Shown: in pieces, positions 16,977 through 26,522 of the stretch
How positions within the stretch are numbered: the first letter of the stretch is position 1
How the letters are laid out: every line of letters starts with the position of its first letter
Position numbers and translations under genes: made by a program
Source: CAVOGJ01 sp963695405
GTDB taxonomy: Bacteria; Planctomycetota; Planctomycetia; Pirellulales; Pirellulaceae
Direction of reading: 5' to 3'
Assembly: GCA_963695405.1 (NCBI GenBank)
Contig: CAVOGJ010000015.1
Coordinates: forward strand, 558,001 to 622,000
DNA: 64,000 bases
Notes under the pieces: generated by a model
What the model was told of the DNA's origin: nothing
The model's database searches: none
What the model saw: only the letters and a program-made list of their open reading frames with translations

Positions 16977-19724
16977 CTAAGAATCACCCTCATTCCATCG
17001 AGTATCCGGCGATAACCGGATCAACAAGGAGGATTCACCGATGGTGGGTCGTTCGCTTATCGCCTCTCCGCGTCGCAGTCGGTCTCGTCCTACCAGGGGA
17101 TCGAGCTGAGCCGGTTCGGCTGCCCTTAACGCGTCGTTCGCAGGACCGACCTCGGCCCACGGTACGGCCAATTCACCGACGACCTCGGCTTGCTCGGCTA
17201 CGTCAACGACCAATGGAGGTGTCGTCACCGCGGGTCGCGGGAAGGAACTTTGAAACTTGAACGCATTCCAGATGTTAAAGTCGCTAACGTCGGTGAACCC
17301 GTTGGCGTTGAAGTCACCCCCGCACCAGCCAGCGAACGCAGTGAACTTGTTGTTATTCCATTGATTGAAGTCCGAGGTGTCGACATTGCCGTCCAGGTTG
17401 GCGTCACCCGGCAAGTAGGCCGATGGCAAACCATTCTTCAAGGCCGCATCATTCAGCCAAATGTCCAGATCATTGGTGTCGAGCGTGCCATCGTTGTTCA
17501 AGTCGAAATCGGCATTGTAAGCGCCCGTGGCAATGCGGTTGACGAGCGCATCGACATCGTCGCAATCGCAATCCCCGTCGTCGTCAAAGTCGGTGTCGGT
17601 GAGAATGCGAGTGGGATGGTCCTCGACTTCTCCGTCGACAATGATGCCGGTAGGTGTCCCCGCACCGGCTGGCCCCAACACCACCTGTTCGCTGGTGAAT
17701 CGCCAGCGGGTGAATGTCTCGCCGGTGCGAGAAGCAGCCGGCACGTTAAACGTCAAGTTGTGCGTTCCGGCTGACAGGAAGAGTACGGAGAACACCTGAT
17801 CCCCGGGCTCCCAAGTGCCACTACGATTGAAGTCGACCCAGGTGCTGAGGAATCCATCTTCGTTGGCCGTGACCTCCACTTCAGCGCTGGTTCCAGGAAT
17901 GAGCGGAGTCAGAAACTTCACCCCATCCTCATCATCCGGAGTGGACCCATTCAGGTCATCACCATCCGCGGCAAGCGTTGGCTGTCCATCGATCTCGGCG
18001 TCCACTGCCGAGCCCAGGAAATGCAGATCGTCGATCACATGCAGGGCGCCGTTATTGGCGGCGAGGGTTCGATAGAATGGGCCGTTCGGGAAATCGGGCG
18101 CGTCCCCCCAGTCAAATCGCCCTCCCTGTCCCTCGAAAATGCACAGATGGTCAATCCACAGCTCCTGACCGCCAATCTTGAACGAATTGACAGCACCGTC
18201 CACGATCAGCACGCCGTTGTCCTGGCCAAACCCGCCGACGGGGACGCTGATGAGCGTGCCACCGATGACCGCGCCGTTGATGTCTTGGAAATCTTCGAAA
18301 TTGCGGAAGTCTCCATTGATCTCAATGTTGAGATTGCCGCCAAACTCTCCGAAGTTCAAGCTCAGCCCGGGTAGCGTTGGGGCGGTAAACATGAAATTCA
18401 AGAGAATGTTATTCACGGCCAGGTCCTGACCGACATCTCCTGCCAATTGACTCCCAGCGACTTGGGTAAAACCGCCATTGGTGGTCATGCCATTGGAAAA
18501 AGTAAAGTCTTCGCCCCGAATGTCGGCTTGGAAGCCGGCCGCGTCGGCCGTAAACATGTCACCGACGAAATACTGCGAGCCCAACGCGAGGTCTTCGAAA
18601 TCGATGCAAAGATCGTCACCCGTCTCGACGATTTCATTGCGATAGTCCTCGACCTCTCCGGCGGCGAGGAAGCCGGAAGCCGTACCGGCACCAGCGGGTC
18701 CCAAGGGAGTCTGGAAGTCAGCAAATCGCCAACGGCTGAAGGTCGTTCCCAAATCAGCCGACGCGGGGACAAGGAAGTTGCGGACATGGACGCCGATGGG
18801 GATAAACTCGGCGGCGAACACCTGATCGGACGGATCCCAGCCGCCATTGCGATCGAAGTCCACCCAGCCGTTAAGCCAACCGTCTTCATTGGCCGTAATC
18901 TCGATGGTCGCAACTTGACCGGGGACTAGATCCGTGAGGAATACGATTCCGTCTTCATCATCCGCGTCGGCCAAGTCATCACCCGTGGCGCTGCCATTCG
19001 GCTGTCCATCGGATTCACCGTCGATAAGGGCCCCGAGAAAGTGAACCCCATCGATCAGATGCACGGCGCCGTTGTTCGCGGCAACCGTATTATAGGACGG
19101 TCCATCTGGCGAATCGGGAGCGTCTCCCCAATCGAGGTCTCCCGCTCGTAGCAGACAAACGCCATCCACGAACAATTCCTGTCCGCCTACGGCGAAGAAG
19201 TTGATAGCTCCGTCAATTTGCAATCGCCCCATGTCATTGCCAAAACCTCCGGCCGGAATCGTGACGGTGGTTCCGCCAATGTTCAGACCATTGATATCTT
19301 GAAAGTCTGCGAAATTGCGGAAATCGCCGTTGATGTTGAGGTTTAAATTTCCACCATACTCGCCAAACTCGAACGTTAGCCCGTTCGTGACCGCTTGCTG
19401 GAAATCGAATTCGAGCAGGATATTGTTGACGTTCAACTCCTGGCCCACACCTCCCGCGAGTCCGCCATTCTCGACGCGTGTGAATCCGCCAGCGAACATC
19501 GTGTTGTTGCTGAACGTGAAGGGTCGCCCCTTGATGTCGGCGGCGAAGCCCGCGTTGTCGGCGGTGAACATGTCCCCCACATTGTATGTGGCACCGAGCG
19601 CTAAATCCTCAAAGTCAATACAGTCCGCGGCGAGCAGTCTGCGGTCTTCAAGTCTTTCCGAACTCAAGCGCGATGGACGGACGTGAGATGGACGACGGCG
19701 GGAGCGAGGGCGCTTCGTTTTCAT
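16977..19724 (-). CDS. LEPR-XLL type surface protein with two GEVED units and dockerin-like tail
   Basis: 915 residues from ATG 19724, with AGGAGT eight bases upstream. The N-terminus is basic and carries SSERLEDRRLLAA, the planctomycete LEPR-XLL export signature. Two internal copies of a unit of about 340 residues follow: CIDFEDLALG...FTFSN...NGDFRNF...DFQDING, then DWGDAPD...NNGA.H and a beta-domain ending GEVEDY or GEVEDH, the GEVED domain. Next come four EF-hand-like loops (DFDDDGDCDCDDVD, DLNNDGTLDTNDLD, GDANLDGNVDTSDFNQWN, GDFNANGFTDVSDFNIWN). No VPEP tail is present; instead there is an 85-residue unrelated end. Presumably secreted or surface-bound, Ca-binding. Function unknown. Confidence 0.82.
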   Translation of the reverse strand: MKTKRPRSRRRPSHVRPSRLSSERLEDRRLLAADCIDFEDLALGATYNVGDMFTADNAGFAADIKGRPFTFSNNTMFAGGFTRVENGGLAGGVGQELNVNNILLEFDFQQAVTNGLTFEFGEYGGNLNLNINGDFRNFADFQDINGLNIGGTTVTIPAGGFGNDMGRLQIDGAINFFAVGGQELFVDGVCLLRAGDLDWGDAPDSPDGPSYNTVAANNGAVHLIDGVHFLGALIDGESDGQPNGSATGDDLADADDEDGIVFLTDLVPGQVATIEITANEDGWLNGWVDFDRNGGWDPSDQVFAAEFIPIGVHVRNFLVPASADLGTTFSRWRFADFQTPLGPAGAGTASGFLAAGEVEDYRNEIVETGDDLCIDFEDLALGSQYFVGDMFTADAAGFQADIRGEDFTFSNGMTTNGGFTQVAGSQLAGDVGQDLAVNNILLNFMFTAPTLPGLSLNFGEFGGNLNIEINGDFRNFEDFQDINGAVIGGTLISVPVGGFGQDNGVLIVDGAVNSFKIGGQELWIDHLCIFEGQGGRFDWGDAPDFPNGPFYRTLAANNGALHVIDDLHFLGSAVDAEIDGQPTLAADGDDLNGSTPDDEDGVKFLTPLIPGTSAEVEVTANEDGFLSTWVDFNRSGTWEPGDQVFSVLFLSAGTHNLTFNVPAASRTGETFTRWRFTSEQVVLGPAGAGTPTGIIVDGEVEDHPTRILTDTDFDDDGDCDCDDVDALVNRIATGAYNADFDLNNDGTLDTNDLDIWLNDAALKNGLPSAYLPGDANLDGNVDTSDFNQWNNNKFTAFAGWCGGDFNANGFTDVSDFNIWNAFKFQSSFPRPAVTTPPLVVDVAEQAEVVGELAVPWAEVGPANDALRAAEPAQLDPLVGRDRLRRGEAISERPTIGESSLLIRLSPDTRWNEGDS

Positions 19725-20187
19725 CGATGGGACTCCTAGCGGTGTTCGAGGGTACGAATACAGCAGGTTTGCCGGCACGTACCTGTGTTGGTAACGCGGT
19801 TACGAGAATTTCACAAGTAGCAGCAGCTCTTTTTACAAAACGACTGACGAGATGATCACGCGAAAGTGAACGAAAAACAGCGCCCACGGTACCGAAGCGG
19901 CAGCCCAGGCGAACATCAAGTGAATTGTCGATTAAAAAAACATTTTAGATTCAGCGGCGCGGACGCGATGGACACCATGATGACTCGACCGATCTCGCGG
20001 TGGCAGCGCGGCACCAAGTGGCATCCGCAGAGCCGGAGACGCGCCCGCTCACGTCCGGACGTGGCGCTGCCGCCCATCGGCTACGCCGCTCGACTGGCCT
20101 CTGCGAGAAGTTCCGTAGGATCACTCGCGGAGTGCGAAGTGAGTCACGCGGTACAAAATGCGCAACCCGGGACGCGCGTGATCGACC
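19725..20187. other. Gap with no convincing gene
   Basis: 463 bases between the sigma factor gene (ending at 20188) and the GEVED surface gene, both on the minus strand. It should hold the promoter of the surface gene; an AT-rich block lies around 19925-19955. No gene-like frame or RNA was recognised. Confidence 0.4.
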
Positions 20188-20760
20188 TTACGCATTCATT
20201 TCTTTGCGCAGCCAAGCCCGCGCAAATCGCCACTCGCGATCGATGGTCGCGACCGAGACCTCCAGTTGGGCAGCGATTTCCTTCATTTCCAGTCCCGCAA
20301 AGCAGCGAAGCAAGACGACTTGACTGGCACGCGGGTCAAGCGACTCCAGGCGGCTGAGTACCTCATCGAGTGCGCACACATCGAAACCACTGGCCTGCTC
20401 AACAAATTGCAGGGTATCGTCCAATGGCACACGTTGCATTTCCGCGCCTCGTTTCTGAGCGTTTCGTTTGCGCGCGTGATCCACCAGAACTTGCCGCATG
20501 GCGCGAGCCATGGCGCCAAAGAAATACGCGCGGTTGGGGATCTGGGAAATATCATCCGTAGCGAAGAAGCGGAGGACCGCTTCGTGTACAAGGGCCGTGG
20601 GCTGCAGTGTGTGACCAGCGACCTCCCGCTGCATCAGGCCACGGGCGATTCCACGCAGTTCCTCGTAGGTGAGCGACAGCAGTCGGTCTTCCGCCCCTTC
20701 CTCCCCGTTGCCGAGAGATTCGAGCAGGAGCGTGAGGTCGTGATTGGGCTTTTGCGGCAC
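20188..20760 (-). CDS. ECF-type RNA polymerase sigma factor (TIGR02999-like)
   Basis: 190 residues from GTG 20760, chosen because GAGGA lies about eight bases upstream and the family begins with such a DLTLLLESLGNGEEGA segment. Region 2 is visible as YEELRGIARGLMQRE...TLQPTALVHEAVLR...NRAYFFGAMARAMRQVLVDHARKRNA, and region 4 as LDPRASQVVLLRCFAGLEMKEIAAQLEVSVATIDREWRFARAWL. This ECF subgroup is expanded in planctomycetes and often accompanies Ser/Thr kinases like the one at 43390. The target promoters are unknown; the neighbouring minus-strand surface gene is a candidate. No anti-sigma gene is adjacent. Confidence 0.9.
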   Translation of the reverse strand: MPQKPNHDLTLLLESLGNGEEGAEDRLLSLTYEELRGIARGLMQREVAGHTLQPTALVHEAVLRFFATDDISQIPNRAYFFGAMARAMRQVLVDHARKRNAQKRGAEMQRVPLDDTLQFVEQASGFDVCALDEVLSRLESLDPRASQVVLLRCFAGLEMKEIAAQLEVSVATIDREWRFARAWLRKEMNA

Positions 20761-21347
20761 GTCAAATGGTCCTCGCAGGCAAGAGACTACGAGTATAGCC
20801 AACGTCGGTTGGCCTGAGGCCCCCGGAAGGGCCTTCGTGCAGGTTTGCCAGAATTCCGGCTCGAGGTCGCCACTGGAACGTCGTTCAGCAAACCCATCGC
20901 ACCCGGCCGCAGCTCGCACAACTGGCAATTTTTTGGCCTGAGAACGAGGCCAAATGGATGAAATCCGTCTCCGGCAAGTCCCCCTGAAGAAACGCACCGT
21001 TGGCGCCAGTCGCGGGGACGGCAGATTTGGAAGCACCGAGGCGCAGAGGAAGCAGAGGAGCGGTATGCCCTCCGTGCCCTCTGTGACGCTGTGTTTCCGA
21101 CCAGCGGCGGAAGCCGGCATCCCTGACGAAGCCGTGACAGTATCACCGGAGTGCATGGAGAGGTGTTCAAATGGGGATAAACGACGTTCGGGAACACCGT
21201 CGCCGAGCTACTGTGCAAAAAAAAGACTCCAGCTTGATGGACGGCATGACGTGTTTCGTGCCGCGAATACGCATGACCTCCTAGAGCTGGGAAACAGTCG
21301 ACGCTTTCCGAGTCAAGACATTATTGCGAAAAAATGAGGAATTGACC
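20761..21347. other. Divergent intergenic region with a dispersed repeat
   Basis: 587 bases between the sigma factor (minus) and the giant surface gene (plus). It contains the inverted repeat at 21033-21098. Several frames are open but have no domain content. Promoters for both flanking genes should be here. Confidence 0.4.
21033..21098. repeat. Dispersed CACAGAGG-type imperfect inverted repeat, copy 3
   Basis: The left arm (ACCGAGGCGCAGAGGAAGCA, 21035 onwards) and right arm (CCGTGCCCTCTGTGACGCTG, about 21072-21091) are imperfect reverse complements with a short loop. It is the most complete copy in the window and could fold into a long hairpin. Confidence 0.55.
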
Positions 21348-24300
21348 GTGACGAATCAACAACGGCGATCGGGGCGAGGCAATTCGAAACGTTCCGAAAG
21401 ATCCCAGGTCCGCGGTCGCGGCCGGGTCCAGATCCGCAAACGTCGGCGACCCTTGCTGACGGAAACGCTTGAAGATCGCCGCTTGCTGTCCACCACGCCT
21501 TTCCATTCCAATCAACAGCAAGCCTGGCTGGACGGCAGCGAGGCGCTCGAGTCGTTTGCGGTCCGGTTGCAGGCAGAATCTCGGCTTGACATCGGCATTC
21601 CTCTTTCCGGCACTGCGATCGGTGAAGCGGCCGACCTGGGGCGTCTATTGGCTGCCACATTCACTGAGCCTCTGCAAACGTATTTGGCGACGGACGCGGC
21701 ACCCAACCACAGCGGCATCGTGGCATCGATTACCGATGCGCTGAGCGCGGACCGTTCCGATGGGTTGATTATTGTCGCTCCGTCGGTGCAGGACGTTTCG
21801 CCGCCCGGCCAGCTTGCGGTTGCGGTGTCGTTTGAGATCCTGGCCAGCACTAACGCGACCTTTGACCTTGCTACGGCCTTAGCAACAGCGCCCCTTCAAG
21901 TCAGCGCGTCGGTCGACGCGGAACTTGCCATTTCCTATCGGTTTGATGCCGTTGTGGGGCTCGAATCGTCAAGCGGTTCCACCGCCGACCATTTCTTCGT
22001 TCGTTTCGCTGACGGCAACCATCTCGCAGCGTCGATCGACTTTCAGCAGCAACCGGGCGATGTTTGGGAGGCTCGCCTGGGGCTACTCGGGCTCGCCGTC
22101 GATGAAGCGACGGTTGATCTAGCATACGCGGTCGATCTGGATTTCTCTGCGAATTCCTTGAGTAGTAATGATCTGCGTTTCGGTTCGTTGCCGACACTCG
22201 TGACCGCGGCACCGACTGCCGGCCAAAACGGCTTTCAGTTGTCATTGCCGGTCACGACCAGCCTGGCCGGGATTTCACTGCCCGCCAACGCGGCCGTCCG
22301 CTTCGCGGATGGCGACCTATTTGACGGCGTTTTTGACCCAGCGAATGCGGCCTTCGTCCAAAACGATGCGGCGTCCTTCGCGGATTTTCAGAATCTTGCT
22401 GCGGACGAATTGCTAGGAGGGTTTCAGCAGTTACAAACCTGGTTTGATGGACTTGGGCAAACCAGTCCCTTCGCCGGAGACCTGCCATTCACGCCGACAG
22501 GCCGTTTAGCCGACGTATTGCGATTGGGGACTCCGATTGCCGCCAGGCTGGTCAACCCCTTGCAGTCGTCAGCCGGTGATGGAACAGCAAACTTCGCAAC
22601 GGTCCAACAATTGGCAAGTCGGTTGGGCGACTCGGTACGTTACGAGAACGACGCCCAGCGCGGTCCGATGCTCATGCTGGATGTTGATTGGACGCACGTC
22701 CAGGAAGTGGTCCAGCAGCCATTGGAGCTCGATTTCCGTCTTCCCGAACTCAATGAGATACGACTGGCCGCCTCCACCGACTTGGATGTCGAGGTGGACG
22801 TTACGGCCCGTTTTGAACTGGGCGTGCAATTGCGCCGCCCTGGTGCCGACTTTCCCTTCACGGCGACGACGCCCCTGGCGACCTTGAATCGTGGCGCCGG
22901 AATCGAAACCATGGCCGGGAATGACCTCCAGCTTAAGTTACGCAATGGCCAGGTGCTTGGCGTCAACTTGTCGGGGCTGACTACTGTCGGCCAGGTGGCA
23001 ACTGCGATCGAAGCAGCGGGACCAACGGGCGCCTTGGAGGTGATCATTGATGAAGAGGCAAAGCGGCTGATCGTCATCGATGCCACGAGCGGTAACGGCC
23101 CCTTGCACATCGAGCGTGTGGGCCAATCGCTCGCCGTGTTCGGCCTGGGCATTGCTGGGCAGGAGGCAAGTGGTCGGATGGAAGGAGCACCGTTACACGG
23201 CGAAACGATTGCGGACTTAATCTTTGTGCGAGAAGTCGATCGTCCGGCACTCACCGCCACGACACGGCTGGTCAGTGACGATTTTGATGCCCAGGCCCGC
23301 ATCGGCTTCGTCGACGTCGGCGTGGTGGACGGATCGATCCTCGGACAACTGACTGCGACGATTGGAGTAGCGGGTCTTGGCGCACCGGGTGAGTTCACCC
23401 AAGAGATCAGCCTCCGCGACGCCTTCGCCGCCGTCTCCGCATCCCAAGTCCGCCCCGACATTACGGGCTCTGCAGCGGCGGACTTGCCGCTCGCCGTGGC
23501 CTTCGCCGGTCCGACGACGCCGGCAGCGGGCCGCGTGACGGGTGTGCAGTTGCCGGCAGCGCCGCGTCTGGCGTTTACCATTCCCAACTTGACGTTGCCC
23601 GATCTCACGGTGCCCGATGCGGTCCGTTTCGATCTCACGGAGCTTGGCGGCCTGGCCGCCTTACGGACGCTGGACTTCGACAGTGTCGTGGCCGGACTGC
23701 GCGGCAGTGTCGACTATCTGCAGCAGCTCAGTCAGCTCTCCGAGCTGGAAATACTCAATGGCGATTTCGGATTGCTGGGCGTCACACTGAGTGATGTCGC
23801 CGACTTTGCCGGCGCTTTGGGGGGCGTGGTGACGGTGGTAGAACAGGCAGCGGATACCAGTCTGGGCGACCTGGACGAACTGCTGGAAGACATCCTGGGG
23901 CTACCCGAAGACGCGAACAACTCGGACCCCACCGTGCCCGACTTTGCCGTCTATACAATTCCCGCATTGAACGTGGGAAAGGTGTTCACCGTTAATGGCA
24001 ATGCCATTGACCTCGCTGACCAAAACGCGGACATACCGGCATTGACCGGAGGTCAGTATGCGTCGCTTGAGGAACTGTTGCGCGCCTTGCAGCGCGATTC
24101 GGCTGATGTCCAGGTTTCTCTCGATGTGCAAGGAGCACGCAAGGCTTTGCGCGTCGACGTCACCCAGAAACTGGGCGACTTTGAACAAGCCGTGCCACTG
24201 GACCTGGATCTGGCATCGCTCAATATTCCCGGCTTGACGGATTTGATCGATCTGGCCAGTCAATCGACCGTCGACTTGGCGGTCCAAGGAGTGCTGCACT

Positions 24301-26522
24301 TGTCGCTGGGGTTGGACATTACCATTCCCACCCAAGTGCGTCCGTTTCTGTACGATGCCACGGACGATGGAACAGGGATGCTGCGGGGCACGCGGGTGGA
24401 GGTGACAGCGGGAGTGGCAGCGGACGAAACACTGAACTTCACGACGACGGCCGGTCCGTTGGGGGTGAAGGTTGAGGGTGGTTCGCTGACCCTGACGAAT
24501 AGCGCGGGCAATGGTCCGGCTCGGATTGCGGTCGGCCTGCAGGACAACGATCAAAACGGTCGCCACTACCTGCAGGAGTTCTCTACAGCCCCGGGTAGCG
24601 GTGTCCATGCGGGGCTGGATCTGTCTGATCTGCAGACGGACGTCGACGGCCGCGCCCAAGCTACCTTACCGGTGTCATTTCCTGGGCTCCCCGTTCCTTC
24701 CCAAACCGTGACGGTCAACTTGTCGGATTTGACCGATCCATCTTCGCTGATGGTCACTGGCGGCGCCATCTTTGAGGCGGCGTACGGCGCACTGTCGGGC
24801 GATTTTGACCTACTGGCGATGGTCGGTGGTTGGGAAGGCGCGTTTGATTTGTTGATTGAAGCGATGAACGGGCAGCTGTTTGGACAGGAACTTCCGCTGA
24901 TTGGTGACTCGCTCCGTTCGGAAGCCCGCTTCCTCCAAGATATTCGTGCCGCGGTTTCCGACAATTTGCAAGGGAACGCCGCCGCGGATCAAAACGGCTT
25001 TGCTGACGTACAGCAAGCCATTTTTGACGCCCTGGGTCCCGGCGGTATTGGCCTGTTGAAGGATATCAATTCTCCGCTCGGCGATCTCATTCCCGACGGT
25101 GCGGTCACCATTCACGACGTCTTCACAACACCGGATCCGTCCGGCAATGGTCGGTTTTTCCAGATCACGGTCGGCAGTGATCCAGTGGCCCTCGATTTAC
25201 CGGTTGACTTTGCGCTGGGAGTACCGGGTCTGGCGTTGGATATCGATGCACCGATAAGCGTCGAACTTGGTTTTGAACTAGCCTTGGGGATGGGGGTCAG
25301 TCTAACGGACGGGTTCTACCTCGACACGACCGATCCCAGTGAGCTGGAAGTCTTTCTTGACGTCACGGCTCCTGGACTGAACGCGGCCGGAGAACTCGGC
25401 ATACTCCGCCTCCAGGCTACTGACCGGCCCACGGCGCAAGCCGTCATCGGCGCCAACGGTCCCCTCCCTTCCCGAGTGGAATTGACGGCCAATCGAGCCG
25501 GTGACGAGGAAGCAAACGTGGCGGTCGTGTTTCAGAACGATCCGGCGATGGCGAGTGGAAATGAGTCCGTGCAATACGACCCCGCGTCGAAAGAGCTTCG
25601 TTTTTTCGTTCGCAGCGGGCAGACGCGTGCGATCGATTTGGTAACGGTCGTGAATGCCGATCCTGTGGTCGGCCAACTCTTCACCGCCACCCTTCCCTTT
25701 GGTGGTAGCGGCCAAGGACTGATCAACGTCAACCAGTCCGTGCAAACGGTTGCCGACCTGCCGAGTCGCTTTCAAGGCCGCTTCGAAGTCGACCTGATGG
25801 ATCCGACCGGTCCATCAGGAGACGGACGCTTATCGCTTGCTGAAATGCTGGCGGTCGAGTCATTCGAAGACGTAACGCTCGTAACAGCCGACGCGGCCGC
25901 GAATCTCGATCTGCATTTTCTGGCCGACTTTGGACCCGGATCGGCGTTTCCTCGAATTCGTACCGACTTTGCCCTCGACTGGGACTATTCGCTCGCGGAC
26001 GGTGGCGACCTGCCGACCGTGCTGTTCGAAAACGTGGAATTGAATCTAGGCGACTTCTTTCGCGAATTTGCTGGCGACGCACTCGGTGAAGTTCAAGAAA
26101 CGCTCGACCCGCTGCGTCCCGTCCTCGATGCGCTCCAAGGGCGTGTGCCGGTTGTCAGCGATTTGATGGGTGGCGATCTCACGTATCTCGACCTGGCGCG
26201 GCTGTTCGGTGGTCGATTCGAACAGGCCGCCAATTTTATCGACGCGACGGCCACGGTTGTGGAAACCATCGATGCGATCCCCGATCTGAACACGGACGTC
26301 TGGGTTAGCTTTGGTGACGCCGATTGGGATTTTTCCACCGGCGAACTGGTTGCCCAAGGGAACGCGGCGCCTACCCTCGACCAGGTTCTCTCGGCCACGT
26401 CCCAACTGGCGGGCTTCGATGCCGGGCGACTACTTTCAGCCCCCCGGCGAACCCGATCCGCAGGGATTGGTGATGAGTTTCCCGCTGTTGAGCGAACCGA
26501 GCCGCATTTTTGGGCTGCTTAG
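21348..26522 (+). CDS. Giant surface protein, N-terminal segment (frameshift at about 26.43 kb)
   Basis: GTG 21348 is the preferred start because GAGGA lies seven bases upstream (a TTG at 21324 also opens the frame). The frame gives 1724 residues, the last ~25 being out of register. Residues about 41-48 are LEDRRLLS, the LEPR-XLL export signature after a very basic stretch. The rest is acidic, beta-rich and repetitive, with segments such as LKLRNGQVLGVNLSGLTTVG that resemble flagellin hook-IN motifs. No enzyme motif seen. The downstream part continues in the +1 frame; the shift lies in 26421-26446, where a run of six C (26440-26445) may hold one extra base. Probably an adhesin or matrix protein, by analogy only. 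Confidence 0.7.
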   Translation: MTNQQRRSGRGNSKRSERSQVRGRGRVQIRKRRRPLLTETLEDRRLLSTTPFHSNQQQAWLDGSEALESFAVRLQAESRLDIGIPLSGTAIGEAADLGRLLAATFTEPLQTYLATDAAPNHSGIVASITDALSADRSDGLIIVAPSVQDVSPPGQLAVAVSFEILASTNATFDLATALATAPLQVSASVDAELAISYRFDAVVGLESSSGSTADHFFVRFADGNHLAASIDFQQQPGDVWEARLGLLGLAVDEATVDLAYAVDLDFSANSLSSNDLRFGSLPTLVTAAPTAGQNGFQLSLPVTTSLAGISLPANAAVRFADGDLFDGVFDPANAAFVQNDAASFADFQNLAADELLGGFQQLQTWFDGLGQTSPFAGDLPFTPTGRLADVLRLGTPIAARLVNPLQSSAGDGTANFATVQQLASRLGDSVRYENDAQRGPMLMLDVDWTHVQEVVQQPLELDFRLPELNEIRLAASTDLDVEVDVTARFELGVQLRRPGADFPFTATTPLATLNRGAGIETMAGNDLQLKLRNGQVLGVNLSGLTTVGQVATAIEAAGPTGALEVIIDEEAKRLIVIDATSGNGPLHIERVGQSLAVFGLGIAGQEASGRMEGAPLHGETIADLIFVREVDRPALTATTRLVSDDFDAQARIGFVDVGVVDGSILGQLTATIGVAGLGAPGEFTQEISLRDAFAAVSASQVRPDITGSAAADLPLAVAFAGPTTPAAGRVTGVQLPAAPRLAFTIPNLTLPDLTVPDAVRFDLTELGGLAALRTLDFDSVVAGLRGSVDYLQQLSQLSELEILNGDFGLLGVTLSDVADFAGALGGVVTVVEQAADTSLGDLDELLEDILGLPEDANNSDPTVPDFAVYTIPALNVGKVFTVNGNAIDLADQNADIPALTGGQYASLEELLRALQRDSADVQVSLDVQGARKALRVDVTQKLGDFEQAVPLDLDLASLNIPGLTDLIDLASQSTVDLAVQGVLHLSLGLDITIPTQVRPFLYDATDDGTGMLRGTRVEVTAGVAADETLNFTTTAGPLGVKVEGGSLTLTNSAGNGPARIAVGLQDNDQNGRHYLQEFSTAPGSGVHAGLDLSDLQTDVDGRAQATLPVSFPGLPVPSQTVTVNLSDLTDPSSLMVTGGAIFEAAYGALSGDFDLLAMVGGWEGAFDLLIEAMNGQLFGQELPLIGDSLRSEARFLQDIRAAVSDNLQGNAAADQNGFADVQQAIFDALGPGGIGLLKDINSPLGDLIPDGAVTIHDVFTTPDPSGNGRFFQITVGSDPVALDLPVDFALGVPGLALDIDAPISVELGFELALGMGVSLTDGFYLDTTDPSELEVFLDVTAPGLNAAGELGILRLQATDRPTAQAVIGANGPLPSRVELTANRAGDEEANVAVVFQNDPAMASGNESVQYDPASKELRFFVRSGQTRAIDLVTVVNADPVVGQLFTATLPFGGSGQGLINVNQSVQTVADLPSRFQGRFEVDLMDPTGPSGDGRLSLAEMLAVESFEDVTLVTADAAANLDLHFLADFGPGSAFPRIRTDFALDWDYSLADGGDLPTVLFENVELNLGDFFREFAGDALGEVQETLDPLRPVLDALQGRVPVVSDLMGGDLTYLDLARLFGGRFEQAANFIDATATVVETIDAIPDLNTDVWVSFGDADWDFSTGELVAQGNAAPTLDQVLSATSQLAGFDAGRLLSAPRRTRSAGIGDEFPAVERTEPHFWAA

